64,000 bases of DNA from Bermanella sp047621325. GTDB taxonomy: Bacteria > Pseudomonadota > Gammaproteobacteria > Pseudomonadales > Oceanobacteraceae. The notes below the pieces were generated by a model. The model saw only the letters and a list, made by a program, of their open reading frames with translations. It made no database searches and was not told the origin of the DNA. The position numbers were made by a program, and so were the translations under genes. Numbering within the stretch: position 1 is the first letter of the stretch; each line of letters begins with the position of its first letter. The stretch is from positions 1-64,000 of the forward strand of contig JBLHLT010000017.1 of assembly GCA_047621325.1 (NCBI GenBank). The letters run 5' to 3'. Positions 18,925 through 28,157 of this stretch are shown piece by piece.

Positions 18925-20241
18925 ATGTCGACAAATGAATTGAGCCTAATAACTCCCAAGTGGATTCTCACCCTTGAAGATGACCAATTATTAGTCAATC
19001 ACAGCGCAGTAATCGAACACAATATTATCAAAGATATATTACCAACGAAGCAAGCTCGTGCAACCTACCCTCATGCCGACGAATTAAATTTAGATAATCA
19101 ATTACTCATGCCTGGCTTTATAAATTGCCACGGTCACGCTGCCATGAATTTATTCAAAGGTCTAGCCGATGACTTGCCACTAATGAACTGGCTAGAAGAA
19201 CACATTTGGCCAGCAGAGGGACAATGGGTAAGCCCAGAATTTGTCGCTGACGGCACCAAGCTCGCTATCGCCGAAATGTTAAAAAGTGGCACTACTTGTT
19301 TTTCAGATATGTATTTCTTCCCTGAAGTGGCAGCGAGTGTGGCAGCAGAATACGGGATGCGAGGTGTTTTTTATGGCCCAGTTCTAGACTTTTCCACCCC
19401 TTATGGCAGCGGCCCAGATGAATATATAGAAAAAATCATTCACGCCCATGACACATTCAAACATCACTCATTAATTGATATCGGCTTTGGCCCTCACGCG
19501 CCCTACACCGTAAGTGACGAGCCCATTAAAAAAATACGCTCACTTGCAGATCAACTTGGTATGCCAATTCAAATTCACTTACACGAAACTGAATTTGAAG
19601 TACTAAACGCCGTCGAAAAAATAGGCCAACGCCCAAGCGAGCGCTTACGTGATCTGGGTTTTTGGGGGCCTGACGTGCAAGCCGTGCACGTCACACAAGC
19701 CAATGCAATTGACCAAAATATTTTCAAAGAACATAACGTACATATTATTCACTGCCCTGAATCCAACTTAAAACTAGCCAGTGGTTTTTGCCCAGTTAGT
19801 GAGCTGCAAGAAAAACGCATCAACGTAGCATTAGGCACTGATGGCTCAGCTAGTAACAACAATTTAGATATGCAAGGTGAAATGCACACCGCCGCGTTAT
19901 TAGCAAAAGGCATCACCAAAAACGCAAGCGCCCTTCCGGCGCTCGAAGCCATAAAGATGGCAACCATAAACGGCGCAATCGCCATGGGTAAAGATGACAA
20001 AATAGGTTCGTTAAAAATCGGTAAGCAAGCTGACATGATTAGTTTTGATTTCAACAATATCGCCTGCGCACCAGTCTATGACCCTATTTCACACATTGTG
20101 TACAGTGCATCTTCATCTCAAATTGATCATGTATGGGTAGCAGGCAAACTTCACGTTCAAAACAAACAGCTTTGTCATTTCAACACCTCGCAACTCATTG
20201 AAATGGCACAAAATTGGGCTGACAAAATCAGACCAAAATAA
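18925..20241 (+). CDS. mtaD: 5-methylthioadenosine / S-adenosylhomocysteine deaminase family amidohydrolase
   Basis: Metal-dependent TRZ/ATZ-type amidohydrolase of 438 residues, expected to deaminate methylthioadenosine and/or S-adenosylhomocysteine. Metal and active-site motifs: NCHGHAAMN (HxH), FGPHAPYT, HLHETEFE, and GTDGSASNNNLDM with the catalytic Asp. An AAAGGGG ribosome site precedes the ATG. It is the first gene of a plus-strand set with ubiG and mupP; the same order occurs beside gyrA in Pseudomonas. SAH removal would fit with the methyltransferase next door, which is inference. Confidence 0.88.
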   Translation: MSTNELSLITPKWILTLEDDQLLVNHSAVIEHNIIKDILPTKQARATYPHADELNLDNQLLMPGFINCHGHAAMNLFKGLADDLPLMNWLEEHIWPAEGQWVSPEFVADGTKLAIAEMLKSGTTCFSDMYFFPEVAASVAAEYGMRGVFYGPVLDFSTPYGSGPDEYIEKIIHAHDTFKHHSLIDIGFGPHAPYTVSDEPIKKIRSLADQLGMPIQIHLHETEFEVLNAVEKIGQRPSERLRDLGFWGPDVQAVHVTQANAIDQNIFKEHNVHIIHCPESNLKLASGFCPVSELQEKRINVALGTDGSASNNNLDMQGEMHTAALLAKGITKNASALPALEAIKMATINGAIAMGKDDKIGSLKIGKQADMISFDFNNIACAPVYDPISHIVYSASSSQIDHVWVAGKLHVQNKQLCHFNTSQLIEMAQNWADKIRPK

Positions 20242-20281
20242 AATTAACATTGATTAAAATTTTTTTGATTTAGGTAATATT

Positions 20282-20980
20282 ATGAGCAACGTAGATCACG
20301 CAGAAGTAGCAAAATTTGAAGCTCTGGCTAGTCGCTGGTGGGACAAAGAAAGTGAATTCAAACCACTTCATGATATCAACCCGCTTCGAACTAATTTTAT
20401 TGATGGCCACGTACAACTTGCTGGCAAAAAAGTGCTCGATGTAGGTTGTGGCGGCGGTATCTTGAGCGAATCAATGGCGCAACGTGGTGCAACCGTAAGC
20501 GGCATAGACATGGGTGAAGCCCCACTAAAAATAGCCAAACTGCACGCACTAGAAAGCGGCCTAAATATTGATTACCAAAAAATTCCAGTTGAAGAACTCG
20601 CCGAGCAACAACCCGAGTCATTTGATGTCGTTACCTGTCTTGAAATGTTAGAGCACGTACCAGACCCGGCCTCTATTATTCGTGCTTGCTACACGTTATG
20701 TAAACCTGGCGGTCAAGTCTTTTTCTCTACCCTTAACCGCAATCCAAAAAGTTTCTTATTAGCGGTAGTTGGCGCTGAATATATTTTAAACATGCTACCT
20801 AAAGGGACTCACGATTATAAAAAATTCATTCGCCCGAGTGAGCTTGCGTCATGGGCGCGTCACACAGGCCTAAGCGTGGGTGAATTAATTGGAATGAGCT
20901 ATAACCCAATCACCAAAACCTACAAATTAGGGCGAGATACTGATGTTAACTATTTAATGCAAACGACTAAGCCTGCTTAA
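20282..20980 (+). CDS. ubiG: Ubiquinone biosynthesis O-methyltransferase
   Basis: SAM-dependent enzyme carrying out both O-methylation steps of ubiquinone synthesis. 232 residues, normal length. The start NVDHAEVAKFEALASRWWD is typical, motif I is VLDVGCGGGILSE, and the membrane-contact/catalytic block with TLNRNPKS and GTHDYKKFI is present. It ends 1 nt before mupP, so the two are translationally close. Confidence 0.96.
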   Translation: MSNVDHAEVAKFEALASRWWDKESEFKPLHDINPLRTNFIDGHVQLAGKKVLDVGCGGGILSESMAQRGATVSGIDMGEAPLKIAKLHALESGLNIDYQKIPVEELAEQQPESFDVVTCLEMLEHVPDPASIIRACYTLCKPGGQVFFSTLNRNPKSFLLAVVGAEYILNMLPKGTHDYKKFIRPSELASWARHTGLSVGELIGMSYNPITKTYKLGRDTDVNYLMQTTKPA

Positions 20981-20981
20981 C

Positions 20982-21710
20982 ATGAATCAAGTACCCGTTA
21001 ACAACATTGCTTATCATGGCGTATTATTTGACTTAGACGGCACTTTAATTGATACCGCTGACGATTTTATACTTTGTCTAAATGATCTACGCCACAACAG
21101 CGGCCTTAAACCGCTACCGCCTAGCGAAATACGTAAAGTCGTAAGTGACGGAGCTCGCGCAATGATCAAACTCGGTTTTGATATAGCCGAGTCACACCCT
21201 CATTTTGAAAAAAAGAAACAGCAATTTTTAGATTTATACCTCAATAATATTGCGCGTAAAAGTCAGCTATTCGATAGCTTAAATGAAACGTTAACCTGGT
21301 GTGAAAAGCAAAACATACCCTGGGGAATCGTGACAAATAAGCCAAGACTATACAGCGACGCTCTACTTAAGGCACTCAATCTCGACAAACGAATCAGCAC
21401 ACTTGTTTGCCCTGACGATGTCAACAAACCTAAACCCGACCCTGAGCCATTATTTAAAGCATGCAATGACATTCAGCTTCTACCAGAGCAATGTCTTTAT
21501 GTAGGCGATCACGCTCGCGACATTGAAGCAGGTAAAAATGCCAACATGCCAACCATAGCGGCGGCATACGGTTACGTACATAACGCTAATGAAGCACAAA
21601 ACTGGCAAGCGACGTGGTGTATTGAATCACCGCAACAATTAAGCAGTCTTTTAAAAACACTTTTATACCCACAAAGCGGCAAGCACTCGCCAAAAGCGGC
21701 TAAACGTTAA
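20982..21710 (+). CDS. mupP: HAD phosphatase, MupP/Gph type (N-acetylmuramic acid 6-phosphate phosphatase)
   Basis: HAD-superfamily phosphatase of 242 residues with the nucleophile motif FDLDGTLIDT, motif II in GIVTNKPR and motif III/IV PKPDPEP...VGDHARDIEAG. The phosphoglycolate phosphatase family gives two candidate roles. The position between ubiG and yciK matches Pseudomonas MupP, the muramic acid recycling phosphatase, so I prefer that. Confirmation would need the recycling partners amgK and murU, which are not in this window. Confidence 0.85.
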   Translation: MNQVPVNNIAYHGVLFDLDGTLIDTADDFILCLNDLRHNSGLKPLPPSEIRKVVSDGARAMIKLGFDIAESHPHFEKKKQQFLDLYLNNIARKSQLFDSLNETLTWCEKQNIPWGIVTNKPRLYSDALLKALNLDKRISTLVCPDDVNKPKPDPEPLFKACNDIQLLPEQCLYVGDHARDIEAGKNANMPTIAAAYGYVHNANEAQNWQATWCIESPQQLSSLLKTLLYPQSGKHSPKAAKR

Positions 21711-21726
21711 AATTTCCGGAAAAGTT

Positions 21727-22458
21727 ATGAATACAAAATCCCTTCAAGACAAAATTATCTTAGTGACTGGCGCAAGTTATGGCATTGGCGAAGCCGCCGC
21801 TTATGGTTTTGCTCAAGCTGGCGCCACTGTCATATTGCTCGCGCGCACTGAAGATAAGCTTAATTCTATTTATGACGACTTCATGGCTCAAGGCCTACCA
21901 GAACCTGTCATTGTCGCATTTGACCTAGAGACAGCACCTGAAGAAGCCTACTTTCAGTTACGCGACATGATTCACAAAGAATTCGGCAGAGTAGACGGTC
22001 TATTACTAAACGCCGCCATGTTAGGCCAGCGCACACCGATTGCTAATTATAATTGGCAAACGTGGAGCAAAGTGATGAACATTAACGTTAACAGCCAGTT
22101 CTTAATGTCACGCACATTGCTGCCGCTTCTAGAAAGCAGTGGCAAACACGCAGCCATGATTTTCACCTCTTCAAGTGTTGGTCGTGAGAGCAAAGCGTTC
22201 TGGGGCGCGTATGCAGTCTCTAAGTTTGCCATTGAAGGACTCATGCAAACACTGGCCTGTGAACTTGAAAATACAAGCCAAGTACGAGTAAACAGCTATA
22301 ATCCAGGCGGCACACGCACTGGCATGCGCGCTTCTGCCTACCCAGCTGAAAACCCAGAGAGCATCAAAACACCCCATGCGATTGTTGATGAATATATTCA
22401 TCTAATGAGCGATGCAGGCCACAATACTCACGGAAAAGCACTTACATTTGGGAAATAG
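21727..22458 (+). CDS. yciK: YciK-family short-chain dehydrogenase
   Basis: NAD(P)-dependent SDR of 243 residues with GASYGIGEAAA (cofactor loop), LLNAA and the catalytic YAVSKFA. The substrate is unknown for the family. The ubiG-mupP-yciK order is conserved in Pseudomonas and relatives. It starts 16 nt after mupP and is probably the last gene of that operon. Confidence 0.9.
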   Translation: MNTKSLQDKIILVTGASYGIGEAAAYGFAQAGATVILLARTEDKLNSIYDDFMAQGLPEPVIVAFDLETAPEEAYFQLRDMIHKEFGRVDGLLLNAAMLGQRTPIANYNWQTWSKVMNINVNSQFLMSRTLLPLLESSGKHAAMIFTSSSVGRESKAFWGAYAVSKFAIEGLMQTLACELENTSQVRVNSYNPGGTRTGMRASAYPAENPESIKTPHAIVDEYIHLMSDAGHNTHGKALTFGK

Positions 22459-22723
22459 TTACACTTCCTTGGCGGCCAGCTTGGATTGTCTCCAGCTGGT
22501 CAAAAAACGTCAAAAATATGTAAATCAACCCGATATAACGATTCAATAAACTGACGCTTTATCCGCAACCCTCCACTCAGAGGTGTCAAAACCTCTCATT
22601 CACTTCAGTTTTGCTACGCAAACCCAGCTAAGTATTTGATAAATAAACGTTTTCATCTATCACCCTGTATTGGCACAGAAATCGCTTAATCAAATTGATC
22701 TTTTTTAAGTATGAGGCCGAATT

Positions 22724-23656
22724 ATGGCGACTCAGTTCTCCAATATTCCAGAATCACAAGATGATAAGCTGACACCTTATTCTCAGCTTGCCGCAAAACC
22801 TCAGATTAAGTCGGATGTATTAATCCGCTTATCAACGTTTTTGCAAACCAGCTTGGACTACCAAACCTTACTTGGGCTTTTTCAGCGTGAGATAGCCAGT
22901 ACAGTGCTAGTAGATGGCTTTGTGTATGAAAACAAAGAGCTCAACATTCATTTCACACTAGGGCAACTTGGCATTCATAGCAGCAATTACCAATTAAAGG
23001 CTCAAGGTAACTATCTTGGCGACCTAACTTTTTTTCGCAGCACCCGTTTTCGAGAACACGAGCTGGCCAACATAGAGGCACTAATGGGCACACTGGTTTA
23101 CCCATTAAGAAATGCCATGTCTTATCGACGTGCCTTAGACCAAGCATTTAAAGACCCATTGACTGGGGCCGGCAACCGTATCGCCTTAGATGACAATCTG
23201 ATACGAGAGATAGAACTGAGTAAACGTCTCAAATATGACTTAAGCGTTCTTATGATCGACCTTGACCACTTCAAAAGCATCAACGACGGTTATGGCCACT
23301 TAGTGGGTGATGAAGTTTTAAAGGCGGTTGTTAAGCAAATTAAACAGTGTATTCGTCAAACCGATATTTGCTTTCGCTATGGCGGCGAAGAATTTGTGGT
23401 ACTCCTCAACAACGCCAACATTGCGAATGCTCGACTAATCGCAGAACGCATTCGTATGACGGTCTCTGATTTATGCATATCAACCGATAAAGGGCTGCTT
23501 CAAGCCACCTTAAGCACAGGGCTTGCCATGCTCAAAGAAGATGACACCAGTCACTGCTTACTAAATCGAGCTGACACCGCGCTGTATCAGGCAAAACAGT
23601 CAGGGCGAAATAAGGTTTGTGTTTGCAAAGAAAGCCATGCGGTTACCTCACAATAA
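22724..23656 (+). CDS. Diguanylate cyclase (GGDEF) with GAF-like N-terminus
   Basis: Makes cyclic di-GMP from GTP. 310 residues: an N-terminal ~140-residue region that looks like a soluble GAF-type sensor (no membrane segments) and a C-terminal GGDEF domain with DPLTGAGNR, DLDHFKSINDGYGH and the active loop GGEEF at 220-224. The inhibitory site RQTD at 211-214 is correctly spaced, so product feedback is predicted. No EAL domain. It sits 265 nt after yciK, where Pseudomonas also carries a GGDEF gene. Confidence 0.93.
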   Translation: MATQFSNIPESQDDKLTPYSQLAAKPQIKSDVLIRLSTFLQTSLDYQTLLGLFQREIASTVLVDGFVYENKELNIHFTLGQLGIHSSNYQLKAQGNYLGDLTFFRSTRFREHELANIEALMGTLVYPLRNAMSYRRALDQAFKDPLTGAGNRIALDDNLIREIELSKRLKYDLSVLMIDLDHFKSINDGYGHLVGDEVLKAVVKQIKQCIRQTDICFRYGGEEFVVLLNNANIANARLIAERIRMTVSDLCISTDKGLLQATLSTGLAMLKEDDTSHCLLNRADTALYQAKQSGRNKVCVCKESHAVTSQ

Positions 23657-23698
23657 AAGGTGATGGAGTACAATCTCATAAATGGCTAGAATGCGACC

Positions 23699-24400
23699 AT
23701 GAAATTTGACGTTACTCCTATTGCCTTTATTCGCTCTTGTTATAAAGAGAAATTTGCCACTCCTCGCCAACCTGGCCTAGTCAGCGCAGCCACCGGGGAG
23801 GTCGAGTTAATCCCCCCATTTAACGACCCAGATAGCGTATTCGGTTTAGAAAACTGCAGCCATATTTGGCTGCATTTTATTTTTCATCAATGCATTGATC
23901 AAGGCTGGAAGGCAAAAGTGCGACCACCAAGATTAGGCGGCAATAAAAAAATGGGGGTCTTCGCCACACGGGCAACTCACCGCCCTAACGCAATGGGAAT
24001 GTCCGTAGTAAAACTCGATAAAGTCATCACTTCCACAAATAGCGTTGTTTTACACGTAAGCGGATTAGATTTAATTGATGGCACACCTATCATTGATATC
24101 AAGCCTTACGTCCCTTACAGCGACAGCATCAAAGATGCCGTTTATCCTTTCGCTCAAAACGCACCAAGTCACCTCAGGGTCATATTTTCTGTCAATGCAG
24201 AAAATACACTAACAGCAAACCCACCCCTTAAAACACTTATCACACAAGTTCTGTCACAAGACCCAAAACCCGCTTTTCATAAAATTGATAACTGCCGAAT
24301 TTATGGCGCTAAATTAGAAGAGAAAAATGTCACTTGGGTTTACGATACAATAAATGGGGAAACCATTGTTGAAGTAAAAACGGTTGAGCCAATTATTTAA
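23699..24400 (+). CDS. trmO: tRNA (N6-threonylcarbamoyladenosine37-N6)-methyltransferase
   Basis: TsaA/YaeB-fold SAM-dependent enzyme that methylates t6A37 to m6t6A37 in some tRNAs. 233 residues. Recognisable are the N-terminal IAFIRSCYKEKFATPRQPGL, HFIFH, the RPPRLGG region, ATHRPNAMGMS and LDLIDGTPIIDIKPY. The gene follows the diguanylate cyclase by 42 nt. Its end overlaps a hairpin shared with the convergent acyl-CoA reductase gene. Confidence 0.94.
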   Translation: MKFDVTPIAFIRSCYKEKFATPRQPGLVSAATGEVELIPPFNDPDSVFGLENCSHIWLHFIFHQCIDQGWKAKVRPPRLGGNKKMGVFATRATHRPNAMGMSVVKLDKVITSTNSVVLHVSGLDLIDGTPIIDIKPYVPYSDSIKDAVYPFAQNAPSHLRVIFSVNAENTLTANPPLKTLITQVLSQDPKPAFHKIDNCRIYGAKLEEKNVTWVYDTINGETIVEVKTVEPII

Positions 24401-24412
24401 CTGGGCTCAACC
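24382..24412. terminator. Hairpin between convergent trmO and acyl-CoA reductase genes
   Basis: Stem GGTTGAGCC / GGCTCAACC with a 13-nt spacer covering the trmO stop codon. There is no good T-run on either side, so it is a weak or Rho-assisted terminator candidate rather than a clear intrinsic one. Confidence 0.45.
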
Positions 24413-24429
24413 TAAAGAACGGATTGATA

Positions 24430-25965
24430 TTAAGCCGCTTGTTTTACTTTATTAATCTCGGTTTTTTGTGTCAAATCAGGCTTACCTGCAAGGGCATATT
24501 TATGTAAGCCCGCAAGATGTACCTCCTGTAAATACACCTTCCAACTGTAACTATCAGCCCTAGTATTGAATGTTTCTTGTTCTGCACTTGAAAAGCATGA
24601 CTGAAGTTCTTCAAGTTGCATAGAATCAAAACGATATTTTGGTGCCGTATAAAACCCAAAGATCATAGCTAAGCTAGCAGTAGTATTCGCTTTATCCATT
24701 AACCTACCTGCGCTTTTAGAGCCAAGTAATCGGCCAATAATGGTTTTCAGCCACGTACTGCCCTTTAGTGCCGCCATATACAAACGAAATGTTTTTGGGC
24801 TAACTGTTTTAAAGGTCTCTTGAGGTTTTCCCGCAAATAATTTAGGTAATTGTTTATATTGCTGCAAAGCCGCCTGCTGCACATAGTCTATGAATTCTTT
24901 TAAACGAATAGGGTTTAATCGACCACTGCAACATTGATAAATACGATAGCTGTTATCTTGTTGCAGTAACTGCGCACTACACAACAAAGCCGAATTCGCC
25001 ACGAGGTCTACTGGTATCACATCTAAAATACCAGTGTCCTCCCCAGGGAAAATAGATACACGACCTTTAGCATAAGCATAAATCAATGCATCTGCGACTT
25101 TAACGCCTTCAACCCAACCTGGTAATGGCGAGCTAATGGCACTTTCAATAATTGAAGGTCGCAAGATTGTGACATTTTTCTTATCTAACGCCTGAATTAG
25201 TAACTGTTCTCCCAGCCATTTGGTAAAGGTATAAGTATCGTTCCAACCAAAATGTCGGCTCTGCTGAATACCCAACTGTATTAATTTTTTTTGTTTTTTC
25301 TCACTTGTTGCTGACCCTTGATATATGCGCGCTATTTTCGCGTTAAGCTGCTCAATGACAGGTTGAATATCAAATGTGTCATCGTCTTTGCGTGGGATCA
25401 GTCCAGATGCGGGTGTGACAACCTCTTCACGCATCACACCACGATTAAAACCGCCAACAAAACAGGTTGAAATTTGCAGCACCTGAGTCGGGTCAAGTAA
25501 ATCCCCTTTATGCTGAGTCAACAACACAATATTATTCAAACTGAGGGTATTTATTTTAAGCGCTTGATCCATCGCCTCACGAAAGTTAACACTGGCGGCT
25601 GAGTTAATGATTAAGTCCAGCGACTGTGCAACTTTAACAAACTCAGACTTTGGTAGATCAAACATAGGCGCTGTCAGCTCACCAGGAACCACCTTTACCT
25701 TATTAGCAATAAAAGCATCAAAACCAGCCCCGTGTTTGTCACGCAACACATCAAATATGCTCGAGCCGAACACGTCGTTCATACAGCGCTCATGGGCGCT
25801 ACAAGCTGTACTGGCTCTTACTAATAAGTAAACCTTTGATACATCGGGGGTTTCACGCAAGATTTTTTCAAGAATTGCTTTACCCAGAAAGCCCGTCACA
25901 CCGGTGATTAAAACCTGTTTCTGGGAAAATGATTCAACTACGGAAAGGGAATTAACCTGACTCAT
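24430..25965 (-). CDS. Alcohol-forming fatty acyl-CoA reductase
   Basis: Predicted to reduce long-chain acyl-CoA (or acyl-ACP) through the aldehyde to a fatty alcohol with NADPH. 511 residues, the length of the single-domain marine FAR enzymes described in Marinobacter. The N-terminal Rossmann domain has GVTGFLGKA (GxxGxxG at 22-28), and the catalytic Tyr/Lys are in YTFTKWLGEQLL. The C-terminal third matches the male-sterility (FAR_C) domain. Fatty alcohols from this class feed wax esters; no wax ester synthase is within the window. Single gene, convergent with trmO. Confidence 0.9.
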   Translation of the reverse strand: MSQVNSLSVVESFSQKQVLITGVTGFLGKAILEKILRETPDVSKVYLLVRASTACSAHERCMNDVFGSSIFDVLRDKHGAGFDAFIANKVKVVPGELTAPMFDLPKSEFVKVAQSLDLIINSAASVNFREAMDQALKINTLSLNNIVLLTQHKGDLLDPTQVLQISTCFVGGFNRGVMREEVVTPASGLIPRKDDDTFDIQPVIEQLNAKIARIYQGSATSEKKQKKLIQLGIQQSRHFGWNDTYTFTKWLGEQLLIQALDKKNVTILRPSIIESAISSPLPGWVEGVKVADALIYAYAKGRVSIFPGEDTGILDVIPVDLVANSALLCSAQLLQQDNSYRIYQCCSGRLNPIRLKEFIDYVQQAALQQYKQLPKLFAGKPQETFKTVSPKTFRLYMAALKGSTWLKTIIGRLLGSKSAGRLMDKANTTASLAMIFGFYTAPKYRFDSMQLEELQSCFSSAEQETFNTRADSYSWKVYLQEVHLAGLHKYALAGKPDLTQKTEINKVKQAA

Positions 25966-26170
25966 TGAAATGCCTGTATTTGTTGTTTTTATTATATTTT
26001 GGCCGAAACCAATTAGCTGGTATCAATTTGTACTGCACATTATGGCGCGATGCACCCAGACAGTCCACTTGTTAGACAATCTATTTTAAAGCTGGCTCAA
26101 ATTCTCCTTTAAGCCTAACCTTTATAAGTTAGAATAAACATATAAGCATCAAACACTTGAAGGTCACACA

Positions 26171-27664
26171 TTGCCACTTAATTTGAGAAAAAATAGCCTA
26201 GTCAAGCGGCTCTTTTTTATCTCCCTGCCACTCACACTCATGGCGGGAATTCTCTATGCGGCTGTTATTATCTATATCGAAAGCCAAAGCCTTAAAGCAA
26301 CACAATTGGCCCAAGTGAAAACACAAGTACAACAACTTGCCAAGGTGGTCGCTATTCCTACTTGGAACCTCGATCAACAATTCATCAGTAACTATCTTTA
26401 TCAGTACGCTCAAGACCCTCATATTCTATGTATCGAGCTTATGTCAGATGCCAACTTCACAGAAAACTCTCCAGAAGACTGCAAGCACCCTGAGTCCCCA
26501 AATGTAGAATTATTTAGTGAGCCAATCATTTTCGAAAACCAATACATTGGCGTTGTAGTCGCCTCTTTTCGAATTGAGCTAGATAACGACCGACTTAAAT
26601 TTATACTACTCAGCCGTATACCCACCGCCTTAGTTGCCCTACTCAGTATTTTCTTAGTGGTTTTTTTGGTTTTTAGGCGCTGGGTTGTAAGCCCAATAGA
26701 GTCATTAATGAAAAGCATTGAAGCCTTCCAAAAAGATGGCAAGCATCATCCCGTCAACTGGAAAAGTAATGATGAAATCGGCACGCTCGTTGAAACATTT
26801 AATGAAGCCCAACAAAAACAAGTTCAGCATGATGCCATGCTCACCTCAGAAAGAGATAAAGCAGAACAAGCCTTGGCTGACTTAAAACATGCCCAATCTC
26901 AACTTGTAGAAAGTGAGAAAATGGCATCACTAGGGTCTTTAGTGGCAGGCATCAGCCATGAAATCAACACCCCTTTGGGTGTCGCCAGAACAAGCGCTAG
27001 CTATGTAGAAGACTGTGTAAAAAAACTTGAAAATTCCTATTACGAAGGTACCTTAACTAAAAATCAGCTTAAGGAATTTATTGACATTTTCAATGATGGC
27101 ATTCATCTAATGACGGCAAACTTAATTCGAGCAAGCGATTTAATGACAAGCTTCAAGCAAGTAAGCGCCGACCAAAGTTATGACGAAGATCGTGATTTCA
27201 ATCTAAACGACTATTTACAAGAAACACTTTACACTCTTAAGCCAAATCTAAAACGTTATAGAGTGGCTATCATTTTAGATTGCGAAGAAGATATTATTAT
27301 TCATAGCTTACCCGGCGCTCTTTCCCAAGTATTCACCAACCTTATAATGAATAGTTTAATGCACGCTTATGAAACCACCGACAACGGCACAATTCAGATT
27401 ACAGTAAAACAAATCACCGACAACATAGAAATCACCTACAGTGATGACGGTGCAGGCATGAGCGATCAAGTTAGAAAAAAAATATTCGACCCTTTCTTTA
27501 CAACAAAAAGAGGTAATGGAGGGACAGGCTTAGGCATGCATATTATTTACAATATCGTCACGCACAAATTACAAGGCACGATTGATGTGCACTCAGCAAT
27601 TGGAGAAGGCAGCCAATTTATTATTACACTGCCTAAAAAAATAAAACCTGCTGCCGTAATATAA
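26171..27664 (+). CDS. Membrane sensor histidine kinase (orphan)
   Basis: Two-component sensor of 497 residues. A transmembrane helix near 15-35, a ~120-residue periplasmic sensor, a second helix near 150-175, a HAMP-like linker (SPIESLMKSIEAF), a coiled coil, a HisKA-type box with phospho-acceptor H263 (GISHEINTPLG), and an HATPase domain (NLIMNSLMHAY, DDGAGM, GTGLGMHI). The frame begins with TTG at 26171, supported by AAGG 9 nt upstream; no in-frame ATG precedes the first helix. No response regulator is adjacent, so its partner is elsewhere. Stimulus unknown. Confidence 0.9.
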   Translation: MPLNLRKNSLVKRLFFISLPLTLMAGILYAAVIIYIESQSLKATQLAQVKTQVQQLAKVVAIPTWNLDQQFISNYLYQYAQDPHILCIELMSDANFTENSPEDCKHPESPNVELFSEPIIFENQYIGVVVASFRIELDNDRLKFILLSRIPTALVALLSIFLVVFLVFRRWVVSPIESLMKSIEAFQKDGKHHPVNWKSNDEIGTLVETFNEAQQKQVQHDAMLTSERDKAEQALADLKHAQSQLVESEKMASLGSLVAGISHEINTPLGVARTSASYVEDCVKKLENSYYEGTLTKNQLKEFIDIFNDGIHLMTANLIRASDLMTSFKQVSADQSYDEDRDFNLNDYLQETLYTLKPNLKRYRVAIILDCEEDIIIHSLPGALSQVFTNLIMNSLMHAYETTDNGTIQITVKQITDNIEITYSDDGAGMSDQVRKKIFDPFFTTKRGNGGTGLGMHIIYNIVTHKLQGTIDVHSAIGEGSQFIITLPKKIKPAAVI

Positions 27665-27675
27665 ATTCAGCAATA

Positions 27676-28026
27676 TTAAAGTGACCACACCGCCCACTCG
27701 TTTCCACACGGGTCTAAAAAATGAAATCTACGACCACCTGGAAAGGTAAAAATAGGCTTAATTACTTTGCCTCCTGCTTGCTCGACCTTATCTAAACTAT
27801 GCTGAATATTTTCACTAAACAGCACCACCAAGGCTGCGCCTTGCTGCGTATTCGATGAAAGTGGAGCCTTAAAAAAACCACCATCAACACCTGAATACGT
27901 AAACGCTGTATATTCAGACCCATAATCCGTAAATTTCCATGCGAATGCACTAGTAAAAAAAGCTTTCACTTTTTCTAAGTCACTGGCAGGCAATTCAACG
28001 TAATTAATTTTCTCATGAACTGACAT
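27676..28026 (-). CDS. VOC-family (glyoxalase/bleomycin-resistance fold) protein
   Basis: 116-residue vicinal-oxygen-chelate protein with a single beta-alpha-beta-beta-beta pair: INYVELPASDLEKVKAFF at the start and PGGRRFHFLDPCGNEWAVWS at the end, holding the C-terminal Glu ligand. Related proteins are annotated as glyoxalase-like, but substrates are unknown. Single gene, convergent with the histidine kinase (11 nt apart). Confidence 0.85.
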   Translation of the reverse strand: MSVHEKINYVELPASDLEKVKAFFTSAFAWKFTDYGSEYTAFTYSGVDGGFFKAPLSSNTQQGAALVVLFSENIQHSLDKVEQAGGKVIKPIFTFPGGRRFHFLDPCGNEWAVWSL

Positions 28027-28110
28027 AACTATTCCTTATAATTTAAATGTGACCTGTTATAGCACTATATTCCAAGCAAATAAAAAGGCCGCATGCGACC
28101 TTTAAAATAC

Positions 28111-28138
28111 AAGGGTTCTCAAATCAGTAAGAACCCTT
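28111..28138 (-). terminator. Terminator after the RND efflux operon
   Basis: Perfect stem AAGGGTTCT / AGAACCCTT with a 10-nt loop, lying 20 nt past the RND permease stop; a T-rich stretch follows in the minus direction. A second palindrome (AAAGGCCGCATGCGACCTTT, one mismatch pair) lies just beyond it. Confidence 0.7.
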
Positions 28139-28157
28139 TTGATCTATAACACACCCA

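Noticed and set aside
22478..22501. Stem GGCCAGCT / AGCTGGTC after yciK as a terminator
   Set aside because: It is followed by an A-run instead of a T-run on the coding strand, so it does not fit an intrinsic terminator for yciK.
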